Below are positions 1 to 8,169 of a stretch of DNA of 64,000 nucleotides, one piece after another. Under the pieces are notes generated by a model that saw only the letters and a program-made list of their open reading frames with translations, had not been told where the DNA came from and did not search any database. The stretch comes from Marinitoga hydrogenitolerans DSM 16785. GTDB taxonomy: Bacteria > Thermotogota > Thermotogae > Petrotogales > Petrotogaceae. Position 1 is the first letter of the stretch. Every line of letters begins with the position of its first letter. Position numbers and translations under genes: made by a program. The stretch lies in assembly GCF_900129175.1 (NCBI RefSeq), contig NZ_FQUI01000003.1:39217-103216 (forward strand), in the 5' to 3' direction.

Positions 1-20
1 ATAGAATAAAAGGTTAAAAA

Positions 21-54
21 ATAACTCCAGAGTTTTTCTGGAGTTATTTTTTTT
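21..54 (+). terminator. Rho-independent terminator of an upstream gene
   Basis: An 11-bp perfect stem (ataactccaga / tctggagttat) closes a gtttt loop and runs into a T tract. It must end a + strand gene lying before the window, since no gene is visible between position 1 and the hairpin. Confidence 0.85.
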
Positions 55-59
55 CAACT

Positions 60-376
60 TTTTTATCTCAAGTATATAGAATTTTTAAACTTAGAAAGTA
101 AATATTATACATAAAGAATATTAAGAACAAATAGTTAAAGTTGAAGTCTAAACAAGAGTGTAATGAAGTACTAAATATATATATAGATAAAAATTTATTA
201 TTTTAATAAATAGAAGAGTTATTAGAAATTTAAAGTGAAAAAAATCACAACGAAACATTTTTATATACATTTTTTAATATTTATAGTATAGAATAAAGTT
301 GGAAAACAACAAAAGATGATTTCTTTGAATAGAAAGTGAAAAAATTCCCATTAAAACTAAAAAGGAGGGTATTATT
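60..376 (+). other. Non-coding leader region upstream of adhE
   Basis: About 317 bases of very AT-rich sequence with no supportable gene on either strand. It must carry the adhE promoter, but no -35/-10 pair stands out; TATAGT/TAGAAT-like hexamers near 285-295 are possible -10 elements without a good -35 partner. It contains one candidate operator (234-249, listed separately) and a strong ribosome binding site (aaaggaggg, about 360-368) just before the adhE start. Confidence 0.6.
234..249. promoter_or_regulatory. Candidate redox-regulator operator upstream of adhE
   Basis: The sequence agtga-aaaaaa-tcaca is an inverted repeat GTGA-N6-TCAC. This spacing is shared by CRP/FNR-type boxes (TGTGA-N6-TCACA) and the core of Rex boxes (TTGTGAA-N4-TTCACAA). 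The right half fits Rex well; the left half lacks the leading TT. Rex control of adhE is well known in clostridia and Thermoanaerobacter. Assignment here is inference from one imperfect palindrome about 130 bases before the gene. Confidence 0.3.
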
Positions 377-2971
377 ATGGAAATAAGGAAAATATCAACG
401 GTGGAAGAGTTAGAAGAATTAATTCAAGATGTTAAAAAAGCGCAAGAAATATATGCAACATATACACAAAAACAGGTGGATGAAATATTTAGGAGAGCTG
501 CTATTTCTGCAAATGCTTATAGAATATGGTTGGCAAAAATGGCAGCAGAAGAAACAGGTATGGGTATTGTAGAAGACAAAGTTATAAAAAATCATTTTGC
601 GGCAGAATATATTTTTAATAAGTATAAAGACGAAAAAACTTGTGGTATACTGGAAGTAGATGAAACATTTGGTATAAAAAAGATTGCAGAACCTATAGGT
701 TTAATTGCTGGAATAATTCCAACAACAAATCCAACATCAACCACAATTTTCAAAGCATTATTAGCTTTAAAGACAAGAAATGGTATAATTTTTTCGCCTC
801 ATCCTAGAGCAAAAAATTGTACAGTAGCAGCAGCAAGAATAATGTTAGAGGCAGCTATTGCTTCTGGTGCTCCTGATAATATAATAGGATGGATTACTGA
901 ACCTTCAGTAGAACTAACACAATATTTAATGAAACATCCAGAAATAAATCTAATATTAGCTACAGGTGGACCTGGTATGGTAAAAGCAGCATACTCTTCT
1001 GGAAAACCTGCTATAGGTGTTGGAGCTGGAAATACACCAGCAGTTATTGACGAAACAGCACATATGAAAATGGCAGTTAGTTCGATTCTATTAAGTAAAA
1101 CATTTGATAATGGTACCATTTGTGCATCTGAACAGGCTGTAATTGTAGTTGATGAAATTTATGAAAATGTAAAAGAAGAATTTCTTAATAGAGGGGCGTA
1201 TATTTTAACAAAAGATGAAAGAGAAAGATTGGGTAATATAATAATAAAAAATGGAAAATTAAATAGTGCTATTGTTGGTCAAAGTGCATATAAAATTGCA
1301 AAAATGGCTGATATTGAAGTACCTGAACATGCAAAAGTATTAATTGCAGAAGTGGAAGAAATAGGTGAAAACGAACCATTTTCTTATGAAAAGTTATCTC
1401 CTGTTCTTGCAATGTATAAAGCAAGTGATTTCAAAGAAGCTGTTGATAAAGCTGTAAAATTGGTAGAATTTGCAGGTATGGGACACACGGCAGTTTTATA
1501 TACAGATCAATCTAATAAAGAAAGAATAGATTATTTTGGAAATAAATTAAAAACTGGTAGGATTTTAGTAAATATGCCTTCTTCACAAGGAGCAATTGGA
1601 GATGTATATAACTTTAGATTAGAACCATCTTTAACACTTGGTTGTGGTTCATGGGGTGGTAATTCTGTTAGTGAGAATGTTGGTGTTAAACATTTATTGA
1701 ACATAAAAACTATTGCTGAAAGGCGTGAGAATATGTTATGGTTTAAAGTTCCTCCAAAGATTTACTTTAAAACAGGCAGCTTACCAGTAGCATTACAAGA
1801 ATTAAAAGGTAAAAAACGCGCATTTATAGTTACTGATAAATTCCTTTTTGAAAATGGGTTTGTTACTAAAATAGAGAAGGTTTTAGAAGAATTAAATATA
1901 GAAAGAGAAGTATTTTATGAAGTTGAACCTGATCCATCAATAAGTACAGTAAAAAAAGCTTTAAATATCATAAATTCTTTTAATCCAGATGTTATAATAG
2001 CATTAGGTGGAGGATCTCCAATGGATGCTGCAAAAATCATGTGGTTAATGTATGAACACCCAGAAGTAAAATTTGAAGGATTAGCATTAAGATTTATGGA
2101 TATTAGAAAAAGAATTTATGCATTTCCAGAATTAGGGAAAAAGGCTGTAATGGTTGCCATACCTACAACAAGTGGAACAGGTTCTGAGGTTACACCATTT
2201 GCAGTTGTAACAGATGATAAAACAGGATTAAAGTATCCTATAGCAGATTATGAACTTACACCGGATATGGCAATAATAGATCCAGAACTTTCAATGAGTA
2301 TGCCAAAAAAATTAGCAGCTTATTCTGGAATTGATGCTTTAGTACATGCGATTGAAGCTTATGTTTCAGTGTTTGCAAATGAATTTACAAATGGATTAGC
2401 ACTTGAATCAATACGTTTAATATTTAAATATTTACCAGATTCATATAAATATGGAGAGAAAGCTGTAAAAGCAAGAGAAAAAATGGCTTATGCATCATGT
2501 ACAGCAGGTATGGCATTTGCGAATGCATTTTTAGGATTATGTCATTCTATGGCACATAAATTAGGTTCGGCATTCCATATTCCACATGGACTTTCAAATG
2601 CATTGTTAATTTCACAAATAATAAAGTATAATGCAACAGATAAACCGGTAAAACAAACAGCATTTCCACAATATAAATATCCTTTAGCTAAAGAAAGATA
2701 CGCTAAAATAGCAGATTATTTAAATTTAGGCGGAGAAACAACCGATGAAAAAGTGGAAAAATTAATTGCGGCAATTGAAGAGTTAAAAAGACAATTAAAT
2801 ATTCCAAGTTCAATAAAAGAGTTAGGTATTTCAGAAGAAGAATTCTATGCGAAGTTAGATGAAATGTCAGAACATGCATTTGATGATCAATGTACACCAG
2901 CTAATCCAAGGTATCCATTAATCTCTGAAATTAAGGATATATATATAAAAGCATTTAAAGGAGATTTATAA
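377..2971 (+). CDS. adhE: Bifunctional acetaldehyde-CoA/alcohol dehydrogenase AdhE
   Basis: Converts acetyl-CoA to acetaldehyde and then ethanol, oxidising two NADH; cytosolic and normally assembled into spirosome filaments. The 864 residues match the family's fused length. Residues 1 to about 440 form the CoA-acylating aldehyde dehydrogenase domain, with catalytic Cys near 249 in NGTICASEQ. Residues about 450-864 are an iron-dependent alcohol dehydrogenase, with the NAD motif ALGGGSPMDAAK and iron-ligand segments LVHAIEAY, CHSMAHKLG and IPHGLSN. The start has a strong upstream aaaggaggg. Only 28 bases separate its stop from the hydrogenase-sensor module behind it, with no terminator between, so co-transcription is likely. 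A candidate redox operator lies upstream. Confidence 0.97.
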   Translation: MEIRKISTVEELEELIQDVKKAQEIYATYTQKQVDEIFRRAAISANAYRIWLAKMAAEETGMGIVEDKVIKNHFAAEYIFNKYKDEKTCGILEVDETFGIKKIAEPIGLIAGIIPTTNPTSTTIFKALLALKTRNGIIFSPHPRAKNCTVAAARIMLEAAIASGAPDNIIGWITEPSVELTQYLMKHPEINLILATGGPGMVKAAYSSGKPAIGVGAGNTPAVIDETAHMKMAVSSILLSKTFDNGTICASEQAVIVVDEIYENVKEEFLNRGAYILTKDERERLGNIIIKNGKLNSAIVGQSAYKIAKMADIEVPEHAKVLIAEVEEIGENEPFSYEKLSPVLAMYKASDFKEAVDKAVKLVEFAGMGHTAVLYTDQSNKERIDYFGNKLKTGRILVNMPSSQGAIGDVYNFRLEPSLTLGCGSWGGNSVSENVGVKHLLNIKTIAERRENMLWFKVPPKIYFKTGSLPVALQELKGKKRAFIVTDKFLFENGFVTKIEKVLEELNIEREVFYEVEPDPSISTVKKALNIINSFNPDVIIALGGGSPMDAAKIMWLMYEHPEVKFEGLALRFMDIRKRIYAFPELGKKAVMVAIPTTSGTGSEVTPFAVVTDDKTGLKYPIADYELTPDMAIIDPELSMSMPKKLAAYSGIDALVHAIEAYVSVFANEFTNGLALESIRLIFKYLPDSYKYGEKAVKAREKMAYASCTAGMAFANAFLGLCHSMAHKLGSAFHIPHGLSNALLISQIIKYNATDKPVKQTAFPQYKYPLAKERYAKIADYLNLGGETTDEKVEKLIAAIEELKRQLNIPSSIKELGISEEEFYAKLDEMSEHAFDDQCTPANPRYPLISEIKDIYIKAFKGDL

Positions 2972-2999
2972 TTTTTAGAAAATTGAGGGGGACGATAGT

Positions 3000-3272
3000 A
3001 TGGTAGAAATATTTATATGTATGGGGAGTGCTTGTTATTTAAAAGGTTCAGAAGACATTGTTAAAATATTTAAAGAAGAAATCTCAAAAAATTCATTAGA
3101 TGCAGAAATAAGGTTAAAGGGGTCCTTTTGTTTAGGGCCCTGTAATCAAGGCGTTGTTGTTAAAGTAAAGGATCATTATTTCAAACTCCTTAATCCACAA
3201 AATGCTAAAAAAATATTTGAAAGTCAGATCCTACCGTATATAAAGGAAATAGAAGGTGATTTAAATGCCTAA
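3000..3272 (+). CDS. Thioredoxin-like [2Fe-2S] ferredoxin of the sensory hydrogenase module
   Basis: A 90-residue NuoE/HydC C-terminal-type ferredoxin. Cluster ligands are visible as CMGSAC (residues about 7-12) and CLGPC (about 45-49), the C-x4-C ... C-x3-C pattern of thioredoxin-fold [2Fe-2S] proteins. It probably passes electrons to or from the [FeFe]-hydrogenase-like protein encoded 2.2 kb downstream. A ggggga motif precedes the ATG, and the 3' end overlaps the PAS gene by 8 bases. A second ferredoxin of the same fold sits three genes on (4957-5208), so the module carries two. Fold assignment is firm; the redox partner is inferred from operon position. Confidence 0.88.
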   Translation: MVEIFICMGSACYLKGSEDIVKIFKEEISKNSLDAEIRLKGSFCLGPCNQGVVVKVKDHYFKLLNPQNAKKIFESQILPYIKEIEGDLNA

Positions 3273-3768
3273 AAACATTTGGGAGACTCTATGGGATTAT
3301 GATCCAAATGGATTAGTTGTAGTAGATAAAGAACTCAAAATAAAAGTAATAAATCCAGCTTTTTTAAAAATGTTTTATTTAGAGAATGAAGATATTATAG
3401 GAAGATTTATTTTTGAATTTTTTGATGATGTTAGTGATTTTGAAGATATAATAAAAGATAATAAAAAAGTAATAAAACACATGAAAGAATATCCAAGTTA
3501 TAATTTGATAACTTCTGAGATTGCATTTGCCATAGATGGTAATGATGAAGAAATGCTTATTGCTAAGATATTTCATGATATTTCTGAATACGAAAAGAAA
3601 GATAAAGAATTAAGAGAATTAAAATTTAAAATCATTGATGAAGTGCAAAAGATAGTTGACAAGCAGATGAAAACAGGTCAAGAAATTGCTTCGATTTTGG
3701 GTGAAACGACAGCAGAAACAAAAGCGAGTTTAATGAAATTGTTGTCAATAATAAAAAAAGAAAATTAG
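3265..3768 (+). CDS. Stand-alone PAS-domain protein of the sensory hydrogenase module
   Basis: 167 residues. Residues about 5-115 form a PAS fold (DPNGLVVVDKELKI, then a dimer-type beta strand near EEMLIAKIFHDISEYE). Residues about 127-167 form a helical tail containing KQMKTGQEIASILGETTAETK, written here in part: QEIASILGETTAETK. As I recall, the same tail follows the PAS domain at the C terminus of group C [FeFe]-hydrogenases such as Thermotoga maritima HydS. Here the tail and PAS are a separate polypeptide from the hydrogenase at 5195-6631, which lacks them. No kinase, GGDEF or DNA-binding domain is present. Likely role: relays the hydrogenase redox or H2 state to the SpoIIE phosphatase 13 bases downstream. 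Confidence 0.82.
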   Translation: MPKNIWETLWDYDPNGLVVVDKELKIKVINPAFLKMFYLENEDIIGRFIFEFFDDVSDFEDIIKDNKKVIKHMKEYPSYNLITSEIAFAIDGNDEEMLIAKIFHDISEYEKKDKELRELKFKIIDEVQKIVDKQMKTGQEIASILGETTAETKASLMKLLSIIKKEN

Positions 3769-3781
3769 GGAGAGGGTATTT

Positions 3782-4945
3782 ATGGCATCAGCTGTCGTAT
3801 ATAAAAGAAGTTTAAATAAATATGGAGAACAAGTTTGTGGGGATAATTTTCAAATGACTCAAAGAGAGGACTCAAAAATAATAGTTCTTTCAGATGGACT
3901 TGGAAGTGGGATAAAAGCAAGCATATTATCTATTCTTACAACAGAAATTATAAGTACAATGTTGCAAAAAGGTGTGAATATTTCTGAAGTGGTAAAAACA
4001 GTAGCCAGTACTCTACCAGTTTGTAAGGTAAGAGGAATTGCATATTCGACCTTTACAATTGTTCAAATTTATAAGAATGGAACTATAAAACTTGTTAATT
4101 ATGATAATCCTGAATCAGTTATTATAAAAAAAGGAGAAATTTTTCGACCTTCATATACTGAAGAAAATATTAGTGGAAAAAAAATAAAAGTATCCACATT
4201 TAATCTTGAAGCAGAAGACTTTATATTTATTATGAGTGATGGTGTGGTTCATGCGGGTTTAGGTAATTTGATGGATTTTGGTTGGGGTATAGAAAATATA
4301 GCAGCTTATTTAAAACGTATGCATAGAAGATCAAGAAGTGTAAAATATATGGTTGATAGTTTAATTGAGGTTACTAATAGTTACTATGGATTTAAACCCG
4401 GTGATGATGCCACATTAGTTGGAATAAAAATGACAGAAAAATCAGGAGTTATAATATTTACCGGACCACCACTTGATCCTAAAACTGATAAATATTATGT
4501 AGAGAGATTCTTAAAATTTGATGGGAAGAAGGTTATTTGTGGTGGAACTACAGGGAATATTGTGTCGAGAATTAGCGATAAAAAAGTGAATATTAACCTT
4601 GACACGCCTACTCATGGTGGATTACCACCATATGGGGAAATGGAAGGTGTAGATTTAGTAACAGAAGGTGTTTTAACCTTAAAAAGACTTAATGAATTGT
4701 TGGAAAGTTGTAAAAATAACATGTTTGAAATTGATATAGATGAAGAAGAGGCAAATGCAGCAGAAAAATTATTTTTAATTCTTAGGGCTTGTGATGAAAT
4801 TAAATTTTTAGTTGGAAGAAAAGTTAACGTTTTTTACCATAATCCAGCATTGCCTTTTGATATGTCGATAAGATCTAATTTAATAAGAGATATTGCAAAA
4901 AATTTAGAAAAATTAGGTAAGAAAGTTGAAATTGAATATTGTTGA
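3782..4945 (+). CDS. SpoIIE-type (PPM) serine/threonine phosphatase with C-terminal extension
   Basis: 387 residues. The first ~215 form a PP2C/SpoIIE phosphatase: metal-binding acidic motifs GDNF, LSDGLGSG, MSDGVVHAG and GDDATLVG appear in the expected order. SpoIIE enzymes dephosphorylate anti-sigma antagonists or similar partners; no such partner gene is in the window, so its target is unknown. Residues about 220-387 are an additional domain I do not recognise, with a Gly-rich stretch (CGGTTGNIVSRI, THGGLPPYGEMEGVD). HydDB describes a putatively sensory [FeFe] class co-encoded with protein phosphatases, and this gene set fits that class. It lies inside the operon, with agggag upstream of its ATG. 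Confidence 0.88.
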   Translation: MASAVVYKRSLNKYGEQVCGDNFQMTQREDSKIIVLSDGLGSGIKASILSILTTEIISTMLQKGVNISEVVKTVASTLPVCKVRGIAYSTFTIVQIYKNGTIKLVNYDNPESVIIKKGEIFRPSYTEENISGKKIKVSTFNLEAEDFIFIMSDGVVHAGLGNLMDFGWGIENIAAYLKRMHRRSRSVKYMVDSLIEVTNSYYGFKPGDDATLVGIKMTEKSGVIIFTGPPLDPKTDKYYVERFLKFDGKKVICGGTTGNIVSRISDKKVNINLDTPTHGGLPPYGEMEGVDLVTEGVLTLKRLNELLESCKNNMFEIDIDEEEANAAEKLFLILRACDEIKFLVGRKVNVFYHNPALPFDMSIRSNLIRDIAKNLEKLGKKVEIEYC

Positions 4946-4956
4946 GGAGGGATAAA

Positions 4957-5208
4957 ATGAAAATAGAAATATGTGTAGGAACAACATGTCATCTTATGGG
5001 GTCATCAATGTTACTTGAGATTATAAATGATTTACCTGAAGATGTAAAAAATTCAATAAATGTTAAATATAGTGGATGTTTTGATCTATGTTACGGAGAT
5101 ATGAAGCCGCCTATTGTTAAGATTGATGAAAAGTTTTATGATAATATGGCTCCAGAAAAATTCAAAGAAGTCGTATTAAATTTATTAAAGGAAAATGGGG
5201 ATGAGTAA
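4957..5208 (+). CDS. Second thioredoxin-like [2Fe-2S] ferredoxin
   Basis: 83 residues from the ATG at 4957, chosen over an in-frame TTG at 4939 because gaggaggg sits 5 bases before it. Cluster ligands appear as CVGTTC (residues about 5-10) and CFDLC (about 42-46). It is a NuoE-C-terminal-type ferredoxin, different in sequence from the one at 3000-3272. Its 3' end overlaps the start of the hydrogenase-like gene, indicating translational coupling and a likely direct partnership. Electron donor versus acceptor role is not visible from sequence. Confidence 0.87.
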   Translation: MKIEICVGTTCHLMGSSMLLEIINDLPEDVKNSINVKYSGCFDLCYGDMKPPIVKIDEKFYDNMAPEKFKEVVLNLLKENGDE

Positions 5209-6631
5209 TATGAGAAATTTCGTTTTTAACGAAATAATGAAAACACGAAGACAAACATTAATAAAATTAGCTGAATATTTTGAGGAGGGAAATTTTGAAG
5301 ATATTGTAAAAATTCCAAAGGAACTTTTCCCACTAAATGAAACAATAAATAATATGTCTGTATATAGAGATCGCGAAATTTTAAAACAAAAAATTAAAAT
5401 TCTACTGGGAATGGATTATGAAAAATCAAAAGATATGGAATTATATGAAGTAGCAAAAGAAATTGACAAAATATTATCAGATAATAATCCATATGATCCA
5501 GAGGAAAAATATATGCAGATAATCAAAGAAGCATGTGACATATGTCCTTCTGGAAAATATTATGTGACAGATTTGTGCAGGAATTGTGTAGCCCACTCTT
5601 GTTCAAGTGTATGCCCTAAGAATGCGATAACTTTTGAAAACAATAAAGCAAAAATAAATTATGATTTATGTGTTAATTGTGGGATGTGCGCAAGTGCTTG
5701 TAGTTATTATGCAATAGTAAAACTCGAAAGACCTTGTGAAAGATCTTGTGCAGTTAATGCTATAAATGAAGACGAAAGAAGTGCTGCAGATATAGACTAT
5801 GGGAAATGTGTTAATTGTGGCGCCTGCTATGTAGCCTGTCCTTTTGGGGCAGTAGAAACACCGTCAGATTTATTAAAAGTATTAAAATCTCTAAAAGAAA
5901 AGAAAAAAGTTATAGCCATTTTTGCACCATCTTTAATTGCTCAATTTGGTCCAAGAGTTCAGATTGGACAAATAAAGACGGCTTTGAAAAAAGTTGGATT
6001 TGAAACTTCATATGAAGTCTCATTGGGGGCTGATGAAGTAGCTAGAGAAGAAGCAGAGTTGTTGGAAAAAGCGGAAGATTTAATTACAACATCTTGCTGC
6101 CCTGCATTTGTAGAATATATAAAGAAACATCAGAAAGATTTTGTAGAAAAAATATCGCCAGCACCATCCCCTATGATTTCTTTAGCAAAAAAAATAAAAA
6201 AAGAAAATGATGATGCTGTTGTAGTTTTTATAGGGCCATGTATAGCTAAAAAGAAAGAAGCAAAAGAATATAAATTTGTTGATTATGTAATAACCTTCGA
6301 AGAATTAGGAGCATTATTTATAACAAAGAAAATAGAACCGTCGAAATTGGAAAATAGTGAAGTTAGCGACACACCATATGGTTGGATATTTGCTACAAGT
6401 GGAGGAGTATCGGAAGCTGTAAAGCATTATTGTACCAAAGAATTAAAAATAATAAAAATGGATGGATTAAAAGATGCAAAAAAAGTATTTTCTGAAATAA
6501 AAAAAGAAAAATATGATTTAATAGAAGGTATGGGTTGTGAAGGAGGGTGTATTGGAGGACCAGGTATAATGGTAAACCCAAGAATAGCAAAAAGTAATTT
6601 AAAAAGGTTTACAAAAATTAATGTGGACTAA
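5195..6631 (+). CDS. Putative sensory [FeFe]-hydrogenase-like protein, group C type
   Basis: 478 residues. The N-terminal ~90 are helical. Residues about 105-225 are Cys-rich, with several [4Fe-4S] motifs (CRNCVAHSCSSVCP, CVNCGMCASAC, CVNCGACYVACP). The hydrogenase domain keeps all H-cluster Cys positions: TSCCPAF near residue 298, GPCIAKKKE near 347 and GCEGGCIGG near 446. The family's MPC and ECMACPGGC are altered to GPC and GMGCEGGC, typical of non-prototypical groups. Unlike T. maritima HydS it ends without a PAS domain, which is encoded separately at 3265-3768. With a SpoIIE phosphatase in the operon a sensing role fits better than bulk catalysis. Start is uncertain: ATGs at 5195, 5201 and 5210 are all plausible. 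No HydEFG maturases are in the window. Confidence 0.85.
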   Translation: MGMSNMRNFVFNEIMKTRRQTLIKLAEYFEEGNFEDIVKIPKELFPLNETINNMSVYRDREILKQKIKILLGMDYEKSKDMELYEVAKEIDKILSDNNPYDPEEKYMQIIKEACDICPSGKYYVTDLCRNCVAHSCSSVCPKNAITFENNKAKINYDLCVNCGMCASACSYYAIVKLERPCERSCAVNAINEDERSAADIDYGKCVNCGACYVACPFGAVETPSDLLKVLKSLKEKKKVIAIFAPSLIAQFGPRVQIGQIKTALKKVGFETSYEVSLGADEVAREEAELLEKAEDLITTSCCPAFVEYIKKHQKDFVEKISPAPSPMISLAKKIKKENDDAVVVFIGPCIAKKKEAKEYKFVDYVITFEELGALFITKKIEPSKLENSEVSDTPYGWIFATSGGVSEAVKHYCTKELKIIKMDGLKDAKKVFSEIKKEKYDLIEGMGCEGGCIGGPGIMVNPRIAKSNLKRFTKINVD

Positions 6632-6681
6632 ATACATTCTTTATTTTACAAATTAATAATTCAAAAATTAATAATGTTAAA

Positions 6682-6720
6682 AAGAACCCTGGTAAAATTT
6701 TATAAGCCAGGGTTCTTTTT
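6682..6720. terminator. Bidirectional terminator between the hydrogenase module and the amylase gene
   Basis: An 11-bp perfect stem (aagaaccctgg / ccagggttctt) with a 14-base loop, an A tract before it and a T tract after it. Placed between convergent genes, it can end transcripts from both strands. Confidence 0.88.
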
Positions 6721-6729
6721 ATAATTAAA

Positions 6730-8103
6730 TTACAATCTTTTATAAGCAGAATAGGTCTCATATTCTTTAGGCTTCATATAAAAAATTCCAAAAGAATTTG
6801 CAGGTATTTTCCCTTTAATGCTTCCCATTTCAATATATAATTCATTATCGCTAAAGTGATCACTTAAATGCATAGCATCTAATAATAAAGATTCTTCGAA
6901 ATATAGCTGTATTTCTTTATCCTCATTGGATGGATTTATAACAATCAAATTTCCATCTTTTATACTTTTATATTTTCTATAGTATGCAAGTATATTATCA
7001 TCATTAGCTATCACTTCATAATATTTTCCTTTTTTTAATGCTTCTGAATTTTTAAATAAGTTGATAAGCTTTTTATAGAAATTTAATGTTTCATTGTCTT
7101 TATCAACTTTTTCCCATTCCATAACGCCCCTGCAAAAAGGATCATGATCCCCTTCCATTCCTATTTCTTCACCGTAATAAATTAATGGACTCCCAGGTAA
7201 AGTAAATTGCATTACAACTGCTAATTTCCATTTTTTTCCAAATACATTTTTAATTCGAGGTGAATCATGTGATGAAAGCATATTCCATGATTTTAAAAGT
7301 TTCATACCACTATCAAAAATCACCTTTTTTAGAATTTGTGAAGCTGTAATTGGTTTGAGTGTCCCATTTAACATATTTTTTATTATTACAGTATAATAAT
7401 AATTCATTATTCCATCCATTATTTGAATCCAATCTTTTGGATATGCCCACACTTCGCCAATAATCTCATGATTTCCTAAAGATTTTAAATGGATAACAAT
7501 ATCTTTTAAAATATCAAAACCAAGGTCATATGCGCAATCTAATCTCCAGTGATCAACACCAAGTTTAGTCCATTTTTTCATAGCTGAATTTTCATCCTGC
7601 CATAATAAATTTTGTAATTCTTTATTTTCTAAATTCAATTCAACTAAAGATTTATGGTCTCTCCAATATGTAAAATTGCCATTTTCTTGTCTGAAAAAAT
7701 CTTTTTCTTTTTTATTTTTTAAAGCGTTCTTAAACCAATCACTTTCATTACTCATATGATTTAAAGCGATATCAAGACATAATTCAATGTTGTTATTATG
7801 AAGAGTATCAATTAAATTTTTTAAATCTATTTCATCTCCAAGCACAGGATCTATTTTAAAATATGTTTTAGCATCATATCTATGATTGCTATTGGATTCG
7901 AAAATGGGAGTTAAGTATAAAAAATCTATGTTTAGCTCTTTTAAATAAGAGACTTTCTCCTCAATGCCTTTTAAATCACCACCATATAATCTTTTTCCAG
8001 AATTGAAATCATTTGTGATGGGAGTATTCCAATCTGTATTGCCTCTATGATAATAAGAATAAAACCTATCAGGGAAGATTTGATAACCAATTTTTGCTTC
8101 CAT
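6730..8103 (-). CDS. Cytosolic GH13 alpha-amylase-family glycosidase
   Basis: 457 residues of the GH13 (beta/alpha)8 family acting on alpha-glucans or maltodextrins. Conserved regions are visible in order: DIALNHM (region I), WRLDCA with the nucleophile Asp near 190 (II), IIGEVW with the acid/base Glu near 217 (III) and LSSHDSPR with the transition-state Asp near 280 (IV). There is no signal peptide, so it is intracellular. The start MEAKIGYQIFPDRF lacks the N-terminal starch-binding module of cyclomaltodextrinases, and I cannot fix substrate (maltogenic amylase, alpha-glucosidase or amylase). It is monocistronic, with its own promoter and gaggtgaatt before the ATG. Confidence 0.9.
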   Translation of the reverse strand: MEAKIGYQIFPDRFYSYYHRGNTDWNTPITNDFNSGKRLYGGDLKGIEEKVSYLKELNIDFLYLTPIFESNSNHRYDAKTYFKIDPVLGDEIDLKNLIDTLHNNNIELCLDIALNHMSNESDWFKNALKNKKEKDFFRQENGNFTYWRDHKSLVELNLENKELQNLLWQDENSAMKKWTKLGVDHWRLDCAYDLGFDILKDIVIHLKSLGNHEIIGEVWAYPKDWIQIMDGIMNYYYTVIIKNMLNGTLKPITASQILKKVIFDSGMKLLKSWNMLSSHDSPRIKNVFGKKWKLAVVMQFTLPGSPLIYYGEEIGMEGDHDPFCRGVMEWEKVDKDNETLNFYKKLINLFKNSEALKKGKYYEVIANDDNILAYYRKYKSIKDGNLIVINPSNEDKEIQLYFEESLLLDAMHLSDHFSDNELYIEMGSIKGKIPANSFGIFYMKPKEYETYSAYKRL

Positions 8104-8140
8104 AATTCACCTCTTTCGAATAATATAGAAAACTAACAAT

Positions 8141-8169
8141 ATTCTATCATAAAAGTTATTTAAATTCAA
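8141..8169 (-). promoter_or_regulatory. Promoter of the GH13 amylase gene
   Basis: On the minus strand: TTGAAT, a 17-base spacer, then TAGAAT, a good sigma-A type promoter. It ends 38 bases before the amylase ATG at 8103, leaving room for a short leader carrying the gaggtg ribosome binding site. Confidence 0.6.

Noticed and set aside
799..1119. 106-codon open frame on the minus strand inside adhE
   Set aside because: It is a shadow of the adhE coding strand with no ribosome site or recognisable protein; the same applies to all other long frames antisense to clear genes.
5195..6631. Second catalytic fermentative hydrogenase
   Set aside because: Altered L2 and L3 motifs, a phosphatase/PAS operon and absence of NAD-linked subunits favour a sensory role over bulk H2 production.
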